A stretch of DNA of 64,000 nucleotides from Verrucomicrobiaceae bacterium (lineage in GTDB: Bacteria; Pseudomonadota; Gammaproteobacteria; Pseudomonadales; CAMLJR01), in assembly GCA_028293825.1 (NCBI GenBank), contig JAQGNY010000019.1, positions 62,001 to 126,000 on the forward strand, written 5' to 3'. Positions within the stretch are counted from its first letter, which is position 1. Each line of letters opens with the position of its first letter. Below are positions 1 through 6,628 of the stretch, one piece after another. The position numbers and the translations under genes were made by a program. The notes beneath the pieces are model-generated. The model was not told the origin of the DNA. It saw only the letters and a list, made by a program, of their open reading frames with translations, and did not search any database.

Positions 1-858
1 ATTTTCCGCAGCGATATCACACTGCTGGTGTCGGATTTTGAAATCGAATTACTGACGCAATATTTTCAGGTTCCGTCATTTTTGCTAGCGTACTGTCCCT
101 TGTTACCCGATGCCCCAGATACAGCTGCATGGCGGAGTTTTGCCGAGCGTGCAAATTTTATTAGCATCGGTAATTTTTTGCACGCGCCAAACTGGGATGC
201 TGCGCTGTTATTAAAAGAAGCAGTGTGGCCGTTGATTCGCGCGCAATTGCCTGCAGCACAATTATTTGTTTACGGTGCATACACGCCGCAGAAAGCAGTG
301 AACCTGCACAATCCTGCGCAAGGTTTCAACGTGATGGGTTGGGCTGCAGATGCGTTCACGGTCATGCATAGCGCGCGTGTTTGTTTGGCGCCGCTGCGCT
401 TTGGTGCCGGCATCAAAGGCAAGCTTATCGATGCAATGTTATGCGGCACGGCCAGCGTAACAACGTCGATTGGCGTAGAGGGAATGGGGGCGAATGATCC
501 CGTCGAAATGAATAAGCCGGTATGGAGTGGCGCAGTGACGGATAGCGCTCAAGCGTTTGCCGATGCAGCGGTGCAGCTGCATGAAAACGCTGCGAGCTGG
601 CAGCGTGCGCAACAACAAGGGCTGCTAATTCTGCAGCAGCGTTTTGATAAAGCAGTATTTGGCGCGGCGCTGATTGAGCGGCTGCAGCAAGCGCTTGAAC
701 ATCGCGAACGCAATCGCCGCAATAATTTTATCGGCGCCATGTTGCAGCATCATCAACATAAGAGCACGCATTACATGGCGCGTTGGATAGAAGCTAAAAA
801 TATCGAAGCTAAAAATAACAAAGGCACCAACGTCGAAAAATCGCCCACAGTATCCTGA
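1..858 (+). CDS. Glycosyltransferase, GT4-like, C-terminal part (5' end outside window)
   Basis: The reading frame is open from the first base, so the start lies upstream and 285 residues are visible. The fold suggests the C-terminal nucleotide-sugar-binding domain of a GT-B glycosyltransferase. Seen: 'FISIGNFLHAPNWDA' (the usual first strand of that domain), then 'RFGAGIKGKLIDAM' and 'CGTASVTTSIGVEGM', which match the GT4 donor-binding region. The last 50 residues are basic and polar and look like an unstructured tail. Family knowledge predicts transfer of a sugar to a surface polysaccharide or lipid at the cytoplasmic membrane face; donor and acceptor cannot be read. The next gene is convergent, so it ends its transcription unit. 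Confidence 0.75.
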   Translation: MFRSDITLLVSDFEIELLTQYFQVPSFLLAYCPLLPDAPDTAAWRSFAERANFISIGNFLHAPNWDAALLLKEAVWPLIRAQLPAAQLFVYGAYTPQKAVNLHNPAQGFNVMGWAADAFTVMHSARVCLAPLRFGAGIKGKLIDAMLCGTASVTTSIGVEGMGANDPVEMNKPVWSGAVTDSAQAFADAAVQLHENAASWQRAQQQGLLILQQRFDKAVFGAALIERLQQALEHRERNRRNNFIGAMLQHHQHKSTHYMARWIEAKNIEAKNNKGTNVEKSPTVS

Positions 859-864
859 CGAGTT

Positions 865-1638
865 TTAAATGTGCATGCCGCCGTCGACAATAATTGTTTG
901 CCCATTGATATAGCGCGCGCGATTCGACGCTAAAAAAACCACCGCCTCAGCCACTTCCTCGCCGGTGCCGAAACGACGCAACGGCACACGCTTGCGCTGC
1001 GTTTCCCATATTTCCGGCGTGTACATGGTCTGCATAAATTGTTCGCCGAGGCCGGCGTTGATAATTCCCGGTGCCACCGAATTCGAACGAATATTGTAAC
1101 GGCCTTCCTCGCGCGCAATTGCTTTGCCGAGCATTTCGATACCGGCTTTCGGTACCGCCGACAAAGCATCGCCGGGTGGATAGCTGTACATCGCGAACGA
1201 AATGACATTGACGAAATTGCCGCCACCGTTGCGGCGCAAAATCGGAATCGCCGCGCGCGCAAGTTTGGTGTAACCGATCAATTCGGTTTGAAAGACATCG
1301 TCCCATTGCTCGTCGCTGATGTCGGAAACGAACGGTTGCGCAATGCTGGCGCCGCACGCAAAAACTACCGTGCCGATTGGGCCCAATTTTTCTTCGGCCT
1401 GCTGCAATGCCGTGCGAATCGATTGCTGATCGCGAATATCGAGCGGCGCATAAGCGCTATTGCACAGCGGCGCCAATTCTTCGCTCAGCGCGCTCGCCGC
1501 CGTTTGATTCGAGCGATAGGTAAAAAATACGTTGTCCCATTCCGCGGCTAACAATTTACATATGGCGCGACCGATACCGCCGGAGCCGCCGACAACAAAG
1601 GCCGTACCTGATTGGGATTTTGATTTTGATTCGGTCAT
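865..1638 (-). CDS. SDR-family oxidoreductase lacking the catalytic tyrosine
   Basis: A 257-residue protein of classical short-chain dehydrogenase length. Residues 17-23 (GGSGGIG) form the Rossmann dinucleotide motif, 'FACGASIAQP' resembles the NAG region, and 'VDGGMHI' is the usual C-terminus of FabG-like enzymes. The active site is odd: Ser lies in 'NVISFAM', but the YxxxK motif reads SAVPK (Ser160 to Lys164), so the tyrosine acid/base is replaced by serine. It may be a non-catalytic SDR or use another residue. It sits alone between a convergent glycosyltransferase gene and tRNA-Gly. A GAGA ribosome site lies about 8 nt before the ATG. Substrate unknown. Confidence 0.8.
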   Translation of the reverse strand: MTESKSKSQSGTAFVVGGSGGIGRAICKLLAAEWDNVFFTYRSNQTAASALSEELAPLCNSAYAPLDIRDQQSIRTALQQAEEKLGPIGTVVFACGASIAQPFVSDISDEQWDDVFQTELIGYTKLARAAIPILRRNGGGNFVNVISFAMYSYPPGDALSAVPKAGIEMLGKAIAREEGRYNIRSNSVAPGIINAGLGEQFMQTMYTPEIWETQRKRVPLRRFGTGEEVAEAVVFLASNRARYINGQTIIVDGGMHI

Positions 1639-1721
1639 CGCGGTCTCTTTTTTTAGGAGCCGTTGCGGTTGCGGGCAGCGTGCTAATTCGCAGAATTTAA
1701 ATTAATAAGAGGGCGCGAAAA

Positions 1722-1795
1722 TGGAGCGGGTGATGGGAATCGAACCCACACTAGTAGCTTGGGAAGCTACAGTTCTACCATTGAACTACACCCGC
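1722..1795 (-). tRNA. glyU: tRNA-Gly (anticodon CCC), prophage integration site
   Basis: A full cloverleaf reads on the minus strand. The 5' acceptor strand GCGGGTG pairs with CACCCGC, and TCCA follows with CCA encoded. The anticodon stem GTAGC/GCTAC encloses the loop TTCCCAA, giving anticodon CCC. The T arm contains GGTTCGATTCC. It closely resembles E. coli glyU from memory. The first 27 nt (1769-1795) recur at 41946-41972, marking it as the prophage attachment site. DNA immediately upstream of the tRNA is therefore prophage DNA. Confidence 0.95.
1769..1795. repeat. attL core (27-bp direct repeat, left copy)
   Basis: Identical to 41946-41972. It corresponds to tRNA-Gly nucleotides 1-27 (5' acceptor strand and D arm). 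Sequence left of it is the rest of the intact tRNA. Crossover within this block leaves the tRNA whole but supplies its 5' part and upstream region from the phage. Confidence 0.9.
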
Positions 1796-1838
1796 ATAGC
1801 CTAAGCTATTGAAATTAAATAGCTTTATCTCTTTGCTT

Positions 1839-1911
1839 TGTCTCACGCAATATTGCCGATTGCGCTCATAAGATGTTGATTTGCCTTAATAGCGGGCTGC
1901 ATTGTGAGACA
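1839..1911. promoter_or_regulatory. Candidate integrase arm-type sites, left arm
   Basis: Two copies of a 9-bp motif lie between attL and the integrase stop: TGTGAGACA at 1903-1911 and, inverted, TGTCTCACG at 1839-1847. The same motif occurs twice in the right arm at 41873 and 41892. Short repeated motifs flanking both core sites are typical of arm-type binding sites of the N-terminal domain of tyrosine recombinases. Binding is inferred. Confidence 0.5.
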
Positions 1912-1912
1912 G

Positions 1913-2947
1913 CTATTTCGTTGGGTCAATGACGCGAATGCCGCGTCGATAATGTTTGCGTGTCATCGATACATTGGAGTGTCCGAGAATTTCTTGGGCG
2001 CGTTGTTCGCTGGCGGCGTCCGATCCCACTTTTGCGCGCAGGTCATGGCGAGTGAACGGCACCTTCAACGGGTTTTCCGGATCGCTAATTGCGAGCTGCA
2101 TCGTGCGTCGCCAAGCTTTATCGAACGGCTGTGTGCGACCGTCCGAAGACACAAAGCAATTGCCATCGCGATTGGTGAAAAGAAACATGCTGTTGCCGTG
2201 GCGAATTGATCTTGCTAAGTCCACCGCTGCGCGTAGCGGCAGAGTCCATCGAAACGTCGTCGCTTTATCAGTCTTTCTATCAATAATGTGCAAGCCGGTC
2301 TCGCGGTCATCCTGCAACACCGTCTGCAATACATCTGATTTACGCGCGCCCGTGAGCATCACTACGGCCGCAAATGCGCGCTGTACAGGCGTCGCTTTTT
2401 CCTGCCACGCGGCTAGCTCCCAATCTTCGACATAGCGATCGCGCGTCAATACGAGGCCGTCGCGCTTGCCGAAGTAAGAAACCTCGCCCTTAATTAAATT
2501 CTTTGGCACAACACCCCACCGCACAGCGCAATCCAAAATAATATTTATCATTTTCAATTGCATGTTGGCGACGTTCATCGTGCGATTTTTTGCAATGACG
2601 TCGAGGTATTGGTAGACCGCCTGCGGCTGGATTGTGGCGCATTTATTTGCACCAACCGAAAGGTTTAAGAGTTCCAGCGCAGCGCCGTAACTGGTGCGCG
2701 TTTGCGGCTTTAGTTTTGGTAAACGATCAAGGCGATAGCGATCGATTACTGATGCGACCGTATCGCCGATCTCCAGTTCTTTACGGTCGGCGAACGCGCG
2801 CAACGCCTCGGGGTAGGAGGTGCCAAGACGAAACCAGCTTTTGTTGTCGAACAGGGCGCGATCATCATGTCGCGTCCGATAATAGTAAGCTCCGTGCTTG
2901 AAGTCCCACCGGGAAGGTAGCGGGTGGTCATGCGCTTTTTTTGGCAT
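1913..2947 (-). CDS. int: Phage tyrosine integrase
   Basis: A 344-residue site-specific recombinase catalysing integration and excision at the tRNA-Gly site. The catalytic set is visible: Arg202 in TGARKSD, His301/Arg304 in TRHDLR, His323 in LGHSNVSM and nucleophile Tyr333 in RKHYRRG. An N-terminal arm-binding region and a core-binding SAM-like domain (about residues 60-150) precede it. The stop lies 118 bp from the attL core, the normal position for an integrase. Its ATG lies inside the end of the DUF4224 gene (20-bp overlap), so the two are translationally linked. It is the last gene of the leftward block. Confidence 0.95.
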   Translation of the reverse strand: MPKKAHDHPLPSRWDFKHGAYYYRTRHDDRALFDNKSWFRLGTSYPEALRAFADRKELEIGDTVASVIDRYRLDRLPKLKPQTRTSYGAALELLNLSVGANKCATIQPQAVYQYLDVIAKNRTMNVANMQLKMINIILDCAVRWGVVPKNLIKGEVSYFGKRDGLVLTRDRYVEDWELAAWQEKATPVQRAFAAVVMLTGARKSDVLQTVLQDDRETGLHIIDRKTDKATTFRWTLPLRAAVDLARSIRHGNSMFLFTNRDGNCFVSSDGRTQPFDKAWRRTMQLAISDPENPLKVPFTRHDLRAKVGSDAASEQRAQEILGHSNVSMTRKHYRRGIRVIDPTK

Positions 2948-3158
2948 GTGATATCGCAGCCATATTTATTTTGAAAGTGTCCGGTTTCTCACGCGATGAT
3001 ACGCCGGTATATTCGTTCACGGCGTCACTGGTGACAATGGGGTGGCCATCCAATCGAACGCGGTGTGGTACGCCCATAACCTTCAGGCGCTTGCATTGCC
3101 GCGTCGGCTGCGTGGTCCCGGTTAACCGTTGAAGGTCCTCCGCATCGAGAATAAACAT
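2928..3158 (-). CDS. DUF4224 family small protein, possible excisionase/integrase partner
   Basis: A 76-residue protein with the DUF4224 pattern: 'DLQRLTGTTQPTRQCKRL' followed by 'GVPHRVRLDGHPIVT'. Members are usually found directly upstream of phage integrases and are thought to be small DNA-binding or excisionase-like proteins. Here it overlaps the integrase start by 20 bp and abuts the reverse transcriptase gene (its ATG at 3158, RT stop at 3159), so RT, this gene and int are probably co-transcribed. A direct role in excision is inferred from position. Confidence 0.7.
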   Translation of the reverse strand: MFILDAEDLQRLTGTTQPTRQCKRLKVMGVPHRVRLDGHPIVTSDAVNEYTGVSSREKPDTFKINMAAISHAKKSA

Positions 3159-4340
3159 CTATTCCTTCTCCTGAGCGGCGAATGTTTTCGTTAATCCAAA
3201 ATTCACCGCGCGTCCGCGCCGCAGAATAATTTTCGCTAGCCGCTGCCGATCGGTGTGGCTGTGACTCGCTTGGCCGAGCAGTCCAAAATAACTATTTGCT
3301 GTTTCGCGCAAATCACTCGCTGCGACAGAACTCACTCGCTTCAGCGCTTGATCAAATGAGCGTCGGCGGGTGGTGCGGCGCCACGGCTTAATCACATGGC
3401 CGACAAAATCAACGCCGCGGTTAATCGGCTGCAATATGGTTTTGCGTGGATTCAGTGCAACGTGCAACCGGTCATGCAAAAAACTATCGATGCGATCGCG
3501 CGCGGCGGTCAGCCATTGCGGCGATTCGTGCAGCAAAACGAAGTCGTCGACGTAGCGCACGTAATGCCGGCAAGGCACCTGGTGTTTTACGAATTGGTCC
3601 AGTGCATCGAGAAAGACATTCGCAAAGAATTGGCTACTCAGGTTGCCGATGGGCAAGCCGAGATGCGCCGCTTGATTGGTTAATCGTTTATGCGGTGGCA
3701 CACGAGTGATCAACGCCGGGTTGCCGCGTAACTCATAATCGGTGCGCGGATCGTGAAATAAGATCTGATGCGTGAGCGACAGCCACCATTGTTCCGGTAT
3801 GCGCGCTGTGAGTTGATCGATAAGAATATTTTTATCGATGCTGACAAAGAAGTTCGCCAAATCACACTTTAAATAGTGCGTCGGTTTGGACCAGTTTTGC
3901 GAAGCGCTGCGAATCTTCGATTCAAGTCGCGTGGCTGCATACAATGTGCCGCGCGTAGGAATACATGCGCAGCTGTCCGCGATAAAGCTCGCATAAAATC
4001 GCGGTGAAATTTTGTTGTATAGCAGGTGATGCACGATGCGATCGCGAAAATCTGCAGCCCATACTTCGCGGGGTTTCGGTCGAGTTACGACAAAGCAAAT
4101 CGAGCGGCCGGGCTTGTACGTGCCATCTATTAATTCATCATGCAGCTGCACCAGATTGCGTTCGAGATTGATTTCGAACGCAAGGGCGCTGCTACTGTTG
4201 CGCTTGCTGCGGCGACAATCAAAATACGCTTGCAGCAAGTCTTCAAATAAAAATCCAGCATGGTCAATATCGTTTGAATCTGCGGACTGCGCGAGCGCGA
4301 AACTCGTTGTTCTTGTCGTTGTTGTTCTGGTTGCCATCAT
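3159..4340 (-). CDS. DGR-type reverse transcriptase
   Basis: The retroelement reverse transcriptase, which copies the template-repeat RNA into adenine-mutagenised cDNA. From the ATG at 4340 it is 393 residues. Seen: 'AADFRDRIVHH' (motif 1 region), 'LKCDLANFFVSID' with a catalytic Asp (about 160), the DGR-like motif 4 'GLPIGNLSSQ' (231-237) and the active-site box YVDD (263-266), followed by the thumb. No maturase or endonuclease domain is present, which argues against a group II intron. The start is uncertain: the frame continues open through the template repeat to 4634, and the nearest ATGs (4340, 4337) lie inside that repeat with no clear ribosome site. Homology begins at about 'FLFEDLLQAYFDC'. 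Confidence 0.9.
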   Translation of the reverse strand: MMATRTTTTRTTSFALAQSADSNDIDHAGFLFEDLLQAYFDCRRSKRNSSSALAFEINLERNLVQLHDELIDGTYKPGRSICFVVTRPKPREVWAADFRDRIVHHLLYNKISPRFYASFIADSCACIPTRGTLYAATRLESKIRSASQNWSKPTHYLKCDLANFFVSIDKNILIDQLTARIPEQWWLSLTHQILFHDPRTDYELRGNPALITRVPPHKRLTNQAAHLGLPIGNLSSQFFANVFLDALDQFVKHQVPCRHYVRYVDDFVLLHESPQWLTAARDRIDSFLHDRLHVALNPRKTILQPINRGVDFVGHVIKPWRRTTRRRSFDQALKRVSSVAASDLRETANSYFGLLGQASHSHTDRQRLAKIILRRGRAVNFGLTKTFAAQEKE

Positions 4341-4379
4341 CGAAGTTCTGATACCACGCGTTGTTCGCTGAGTACTGCG
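4277..4379 (-). repeat. DGR template repeat (TR)
   Basis: A 103-bp block matching the 3' ends of three other genes (4973-5075, 5634-5736, 8892-8993). Read on the minus strand in the target frame it contains nine AAC codons plus TAT, GAT, GAT and GAC, so it is rich in mutable adenines. The 5' part (CGCAGTACTCAGCG) and the roughly 30 nt at the 3' end, with a GC-rich CGCGCTCGCGCAG core, are identical in all copies. The latter is the expected initiation-of-mutagenic-homology segment. It lies between avd and the RT homology, the classical position. Confidence 0.93.
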
Positions 4380-4551
4380 CATAGTCATGCTGTTCACGTC
4401 GCCGCACCGGAGGCTTGCGCCGATCAATGTGGAAACTGCGCGAGACCTGCACGGCGATTTGCCGGCGGTTTCCGTAATGCGCTTAGCCGTGGCCGGATAG
4501 GCCAGGGGCACGACCAGATTCAAAATCGCACGGGCATGAGCGCCGTAACGC

Positions 4552-4905
4552 TCATGCAGCAGGCGCGGTTGCATTTTTCTTCCACCCATTGGCTTGTTTG
4601 CCGATTGATGCGGTGAGCTGCATCGTCGCGGCATGCTGCTTAATGTTGATGAATTGTTTGTCCTTAAAAATTCGCGCCAGAAAATCCACCACTTGCACGC
4701 GCTCGACGATCTCCATCAAATGCGGAGTTTTATCGCGTGCGCCATTGGCTCTGGCGATTAGGACCAACAACTCAATACACTCGTCACGCATCTTTGCCCC
4801 GAGCCCGGCTTTCAAATCGCGTGGAATATTCCGCGTGATATCGGTGGCCAAGCTCAGCAAGTCGTAAGCGACTTTGTAAATGGGTAGTTGATGATGTAAT
4901 GCCAT
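4552..4905 (-). CDS. avd: DGR accessory variability determinant (Avd), four-helix bundle protein
   Basis: A 117-residue, helical, basic protein with the four-helix-bundle/S23-like signature of Avd: 'LPIYKVAYDLLSLATDITRNI' region, 'RDLKAGLGAKMRDECIELL', then 'QVVDFLARIFKDKQFINIKQ'. In the Bordetella phage DGR, Avd is a pentamer that binds the RT and template RNA and is essential for mutagenic retrohoming. It lies directly upstream of the template repeat and RT, and 46 bp after the second target gene. The C-terminus (last 12 residues) is low-complexity. Confidence 0.88.
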   Translation of the reverse strand: MALHHQLPIYKVAYDLLSLATDITRNIPRDLKAGLGAKMRDECIELLVLIARANGARDKTPHLMEIVERVQVVDFLARIFKDKQFINIKQHAATMQLTASIGKQANGWKKNATAPAA

Positions 4906-4923
4906 GCTGAAAAAAACTCGCGA

Positions 4924-4940
4924 AGGGCGCTGCGCGCCCT
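4924..4940 (-). repeat. GC hairpin downstream of variable target (4951-5559 gene)
   Basis: A perfect 7-bp inverted repeat AGGGCGC/GCGCCCT with a 3-nt loop, 32 bp beyond the VR boundary and just after the stop codon. On the minus strand a run of T follows a few bases later, so it could act as a weak terminator. Similar hairpins follow the other two targets, which fits the hairpin/cruciform element that helps target recognition in studied DGRs. Confidence 0.6.
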
Positions 4941-4950
4941 AAGAAAATAA

Positions 4951-5559
4951 TTAAATTACTGAATGACTAACGAATCTGCGGACTGCGCGAGCGCGAAACT
5001 CGTCGTCCTTGCAGTTGCTGCCCTGGAAGCCATCATCGAAGCCCTGACACCACGCGTTGTCCGCTGAGTACTGCGTGCTGGTCCAATGCCAGCCGGTCTC
5101 AAATAGCTCCGGCACGTTGACCCAGCACAGGCGCAGCTCGCGGCGCGAGGGCAGATAGAAATCGTTCAGGCCGTCGATGGTGAGGTTTGCTGCCCATTCG
5201 GCGGCCGGGTGATCGTGTTTCGATTCGCAGAGCGAGGTGGTATTCGCGAGGCCATCGAAATCAGATTTCGCGCCATCGATATCTTTTCCCCGGCCGCCCC
5301 ATTTGATCTCGGCTACGGCTGCCGCAGCGTTGGTCGGCACGATTAAGTGATAATCCGGCACGCCGTTTTCACCACGCATAGCGCCGGCATATACACCGCC
5401 TTGCTCGGGCCAGTGCGCACCAATCTTTGGAATGGCCGAAGTGGCAATTTCAGGCCGATCGAGAAACCGTCTTAAATAATCGTGAACAACGGCGCGGGCG
5501 GGCAATTGCACAATCGCATCGCCAATTTTCGTTGTGAATGTGTCGTGGGTTGGTCGCAT
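4951..5559 (-). CDS. DUF1566 lectin-like DGR target protein (variable protein 2)
   Basis: A 202-residue protein from the ATG at 5559 (GGAG 7 nt upstream). Its core resembles DUF1566/Lcl C-type-lectin-fold domains: 'GAHWPEQGGVYAG', 'WGGRGKDIDGAKSDFDGLANT', 'DFYLPSRRELRLCW', 'WHWTSTQYSA', with the variable segment and 'FRARAVRRF' at the end. The variable surface is AWCQGFDDGFQGSNCKDDEF. N-terminal to the lectin core is a 45-residue extension. No signal peptide or membrane segment is seen. Ligand unknown; DGR lectins normally display the variable residues on a binding face. It is paralogous to the products at 5618-6217 and 8875-9369 and lies directly upstream of avd. Confidence 0.88.
   Translation of the reverse strand: MRPTHDTFTTKIGDAIVQLPARAVVHDYLRRFLDRPEIATSAIPKIGAHWPEQGGVYAGAMRGENGVPDYHLIVPTNAAAAVAEIKWGGRGKDIDGAKSDFDGLANTTSLCESKHDHPAAEWAANLTIDGLNDFYLPSRRELRLCWVNVPELFETGWHWTSTQYSADNAWCQGFDDGFQGSNCKDDEFRARAVRRFVSHSVI
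4973..5075 (-). repeat. DGR variable repeat 2
   Basis: 103 bp aligned without gaps to the template repeat. Eleven template adenines are changed (for example TAT to TGT, AAC to GGC, AAC to TTC). One change is not at an adenine: GAC becomes TGC, including G to T. The 3' roughly 30 bp are identical to the template. Confidence 0.9.
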
Positions 5560-5583
5560 GGCGCTCTCCAAAATTTTGCGCGA

Positions 5584-5598
5584 GGGCGCTACGCGCCC
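5584..5598 (-). repeat. GC hairpin downstream of variable target (5618-6217 gene)
   Basis: Perfect 6-bp inverted repeat GGGCGC/GCGCCC with loop TAC, 35 bp beyond the VR boundary and 20 bp after the stop codon. No T-run follows closely on the minus strand, so termination is less likely than at the other copies. This favours a DGR-related role. Confidence 0.6.
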
Positions 5599-5617
5599 GA
5601 TAAATAAAATTATTGAA

Positions 5618-6217
5618 TTACTGAATAACTAATAATCTGCGGACTGCGCGAGCGCGAAACTCGTTGCCCTTGTCGAGGTTGCTCTGGAAGCCATCATCGA
5701 AGCCCTGATACCACGCGCTGTCCGCTGAGTACTGCGTGCTGCTCCAATACACCGTGTCGTCGAATGCTTCATCGCCGTCTGCTTTGAAAATTTCAACACC
5801 GGTCTGTGTCGGCAATTCCTCGGTGTATGCGTAAGTCGGTGGCACCGCGCTCACGTTTTCACCGTGGCGATAGGTGTAATTCTCTTCGTCGGTTGGCTTT
5901 AGGTTTCGATAAATAATTTCGAGCTCATCGCGGCTCGGCAAATACCAATCGGTAAAGCCGTTGATTTGCAGTTGATGTACCCATTCCGCTACCGGGCTTT
6001 TTGCAACAAGCAATGCGAGCGTGTTGCTGCGGCCATCCGCAAAGCTGCGGGCTTCGGGAATGTCTTTGCCGCGCTCGCCCCATGCGATGGCGGCGTGTTC
6101 GCCTTCAGCTTTTGGCGCAGCGATGATTGCGAATATTTCTTCGCCGACACGAATTTTACCGGCGTAAAAACCGCCTTCAAGTGGTGAGCCGATTACCGGC
6201 AAGTCTGCTGTTTGCAT
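5618..6217 (-). CDS. DUF1566 lectin-like DGR target protein (variable protein 1)
   Basis: A 199-residue protein starting at the ATG at 6217, which has TGAGG 8 nt upstream; a longer frame exists but lacks a ribosome site. Domain features: 'GGFYAGKIRVGEEIF', 'AWGERGKDIPEARSFADG', 'TDWYLPSRDELEIIYRNL', 'YWSSTQYSA', the variable segment 'WYQGFDDGFQSNLDKGNEF', then 'RARAVRRLL'. This is the DUF1566/Lcl C-type-lectin type. It differs from its two paralogues by an insert of about 30 residues before the variable strand. No secretion signal is visible. It is the middle of the target-target-avd-TR-RT run. Confidence 0.88.
   Translation of the reverse strand: MQTADLPVIGSPLEGGFYAGKIRVGEEIFAIIAAPKAEGEHAAIAWGERGKDIPEARSFADGRSNTLALLVAKSPVAEWVHQLQINGFTDWYLPSRDELEIIYRNLKPTDEENYTYRHGENVSAVPPTYAYTEELPTQTGVEIFKADGDEAFDDTVYWSSTQYSADSAWYQGFDDGFQSNLDKGNEFRARAVRRLLVIQ
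5634..5736 (-). repeat. DGR variable repeat 1
   Basis: 103 bp, ungapped against the template repeat. All differences inside the block fall on template adenines: AACAAC to GACAGC, AAC to GGC, AAC to TTC, AAC to AGC, AAC to CTC, AAC to GGC. The last roughly 30 bp are unchanged. Confidence 0.92.
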
Positions 6218-6243
6218 TTCGATTTCCTCAGTGTGGGGTTTGC

Positions 6244-6510
6244 TTAACGAGCCTTCCAAAGCCAAAATTTAAACCGTCGAATACCGCCACAGGCTGCGCG
6301 CATTTCGTCCATGCATTTTTCGATATGTTGTTCGCGCAGGTCGTGGTATTCGCATTTGCTTTTTAATTTCGTAAGCGATTCGTGCTTTTCGCCATTTGCG
6401 CCAAGTGCCCATAACTTCAATGCCCAAACTTGCGGACCTGCCGGCATTGGCCGATGAAAGCGCGGCTTCTCGCTGTGCACGGCGCTGTCATAGGTGGCGA
6501 TCAAAATCAT
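6244..6510 (-). CDS. Hypothetical phage protein
   Basis: An 88-residue basic protein rich in Arg, Lys, His and Trp, with four Cys/His-containing stretches ('CEYHDLREQHIEKC', 'AACGG'). No family is recognised. Its ATG overlaps the stop of the 35-codon gene upstream (ATGA), a sign of coupled translation. It is followed by the variable-protein 1 gene 27 bp later, so it belongs to the same leftward transcript. The 'C-x3-H..H-x3-C' spacing might bind a metal, but this is speculative. Confidence 0.6.
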   Translation of the reverse strand: MILIATYDSAVHSEKPRFHRPMPAGPQVWALKLWALGANGEKHESLTKLKSKCEYHDLREQHIEKCMDEMRAACGGIRRFKFWLWKAR

Positions 6511-6614
6511 TTAATTAAAAACAAAGCGAGCAGACCGCCGAGATACACAAGTGCTACGCAAAGGCTGGCTATTAACAATCCGCGTGGCGTGTGTTTTTTC
6601 AGTAGTGGATTCAT
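6507..6614 (-). CDS. Small single-pass membrane protein (35 aa)
   Basis: A short frame of 36 codons including the stop. The product begins MNPLLKKHTPRG and continues with about 20 hydrophobic residues ending in FLIK, giving one predicted transmembrane helix with a basic N-terminus. A GAGA-like ribosome site lies about 8 nt upstream. The stop TGA overlaps the ATG of the next gene, and the upstream gene ends 14 bp away, so the spacing fits a real gene in the operon. Function unknown; small membrane proteins in early phage regions often act on host envelope or exclusion. Confidence 0.55.
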   Translation of the reverse strand: MNPLLKKHTPRGLLIASLCVALVYLGGLLALFLIK

Positions 6615-6628
6615 TTAATTTTCTCGGT

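Noticed and set aside
4264-4452. A 62-codon minus-strand frame covering the template repeat, translating to an Asn-rich peptide
   Set aside because: It is the non-coding DGR template read in the target frame; the upstream part has no lectin-domain similarity and no good ribosome site, so it is not called a gene.
3159-4634. Reverse transcriptase as retron or group II intron enzyme, and the full 491-codon frame as its extent
   Set aside because: No maturase/endonuclease domain, intron or msr/msd-like structure was seen. TR, Avd and VRs identify a DGR. The frame above 4340 runs through TR and noncoding leader and lacks RT homology.
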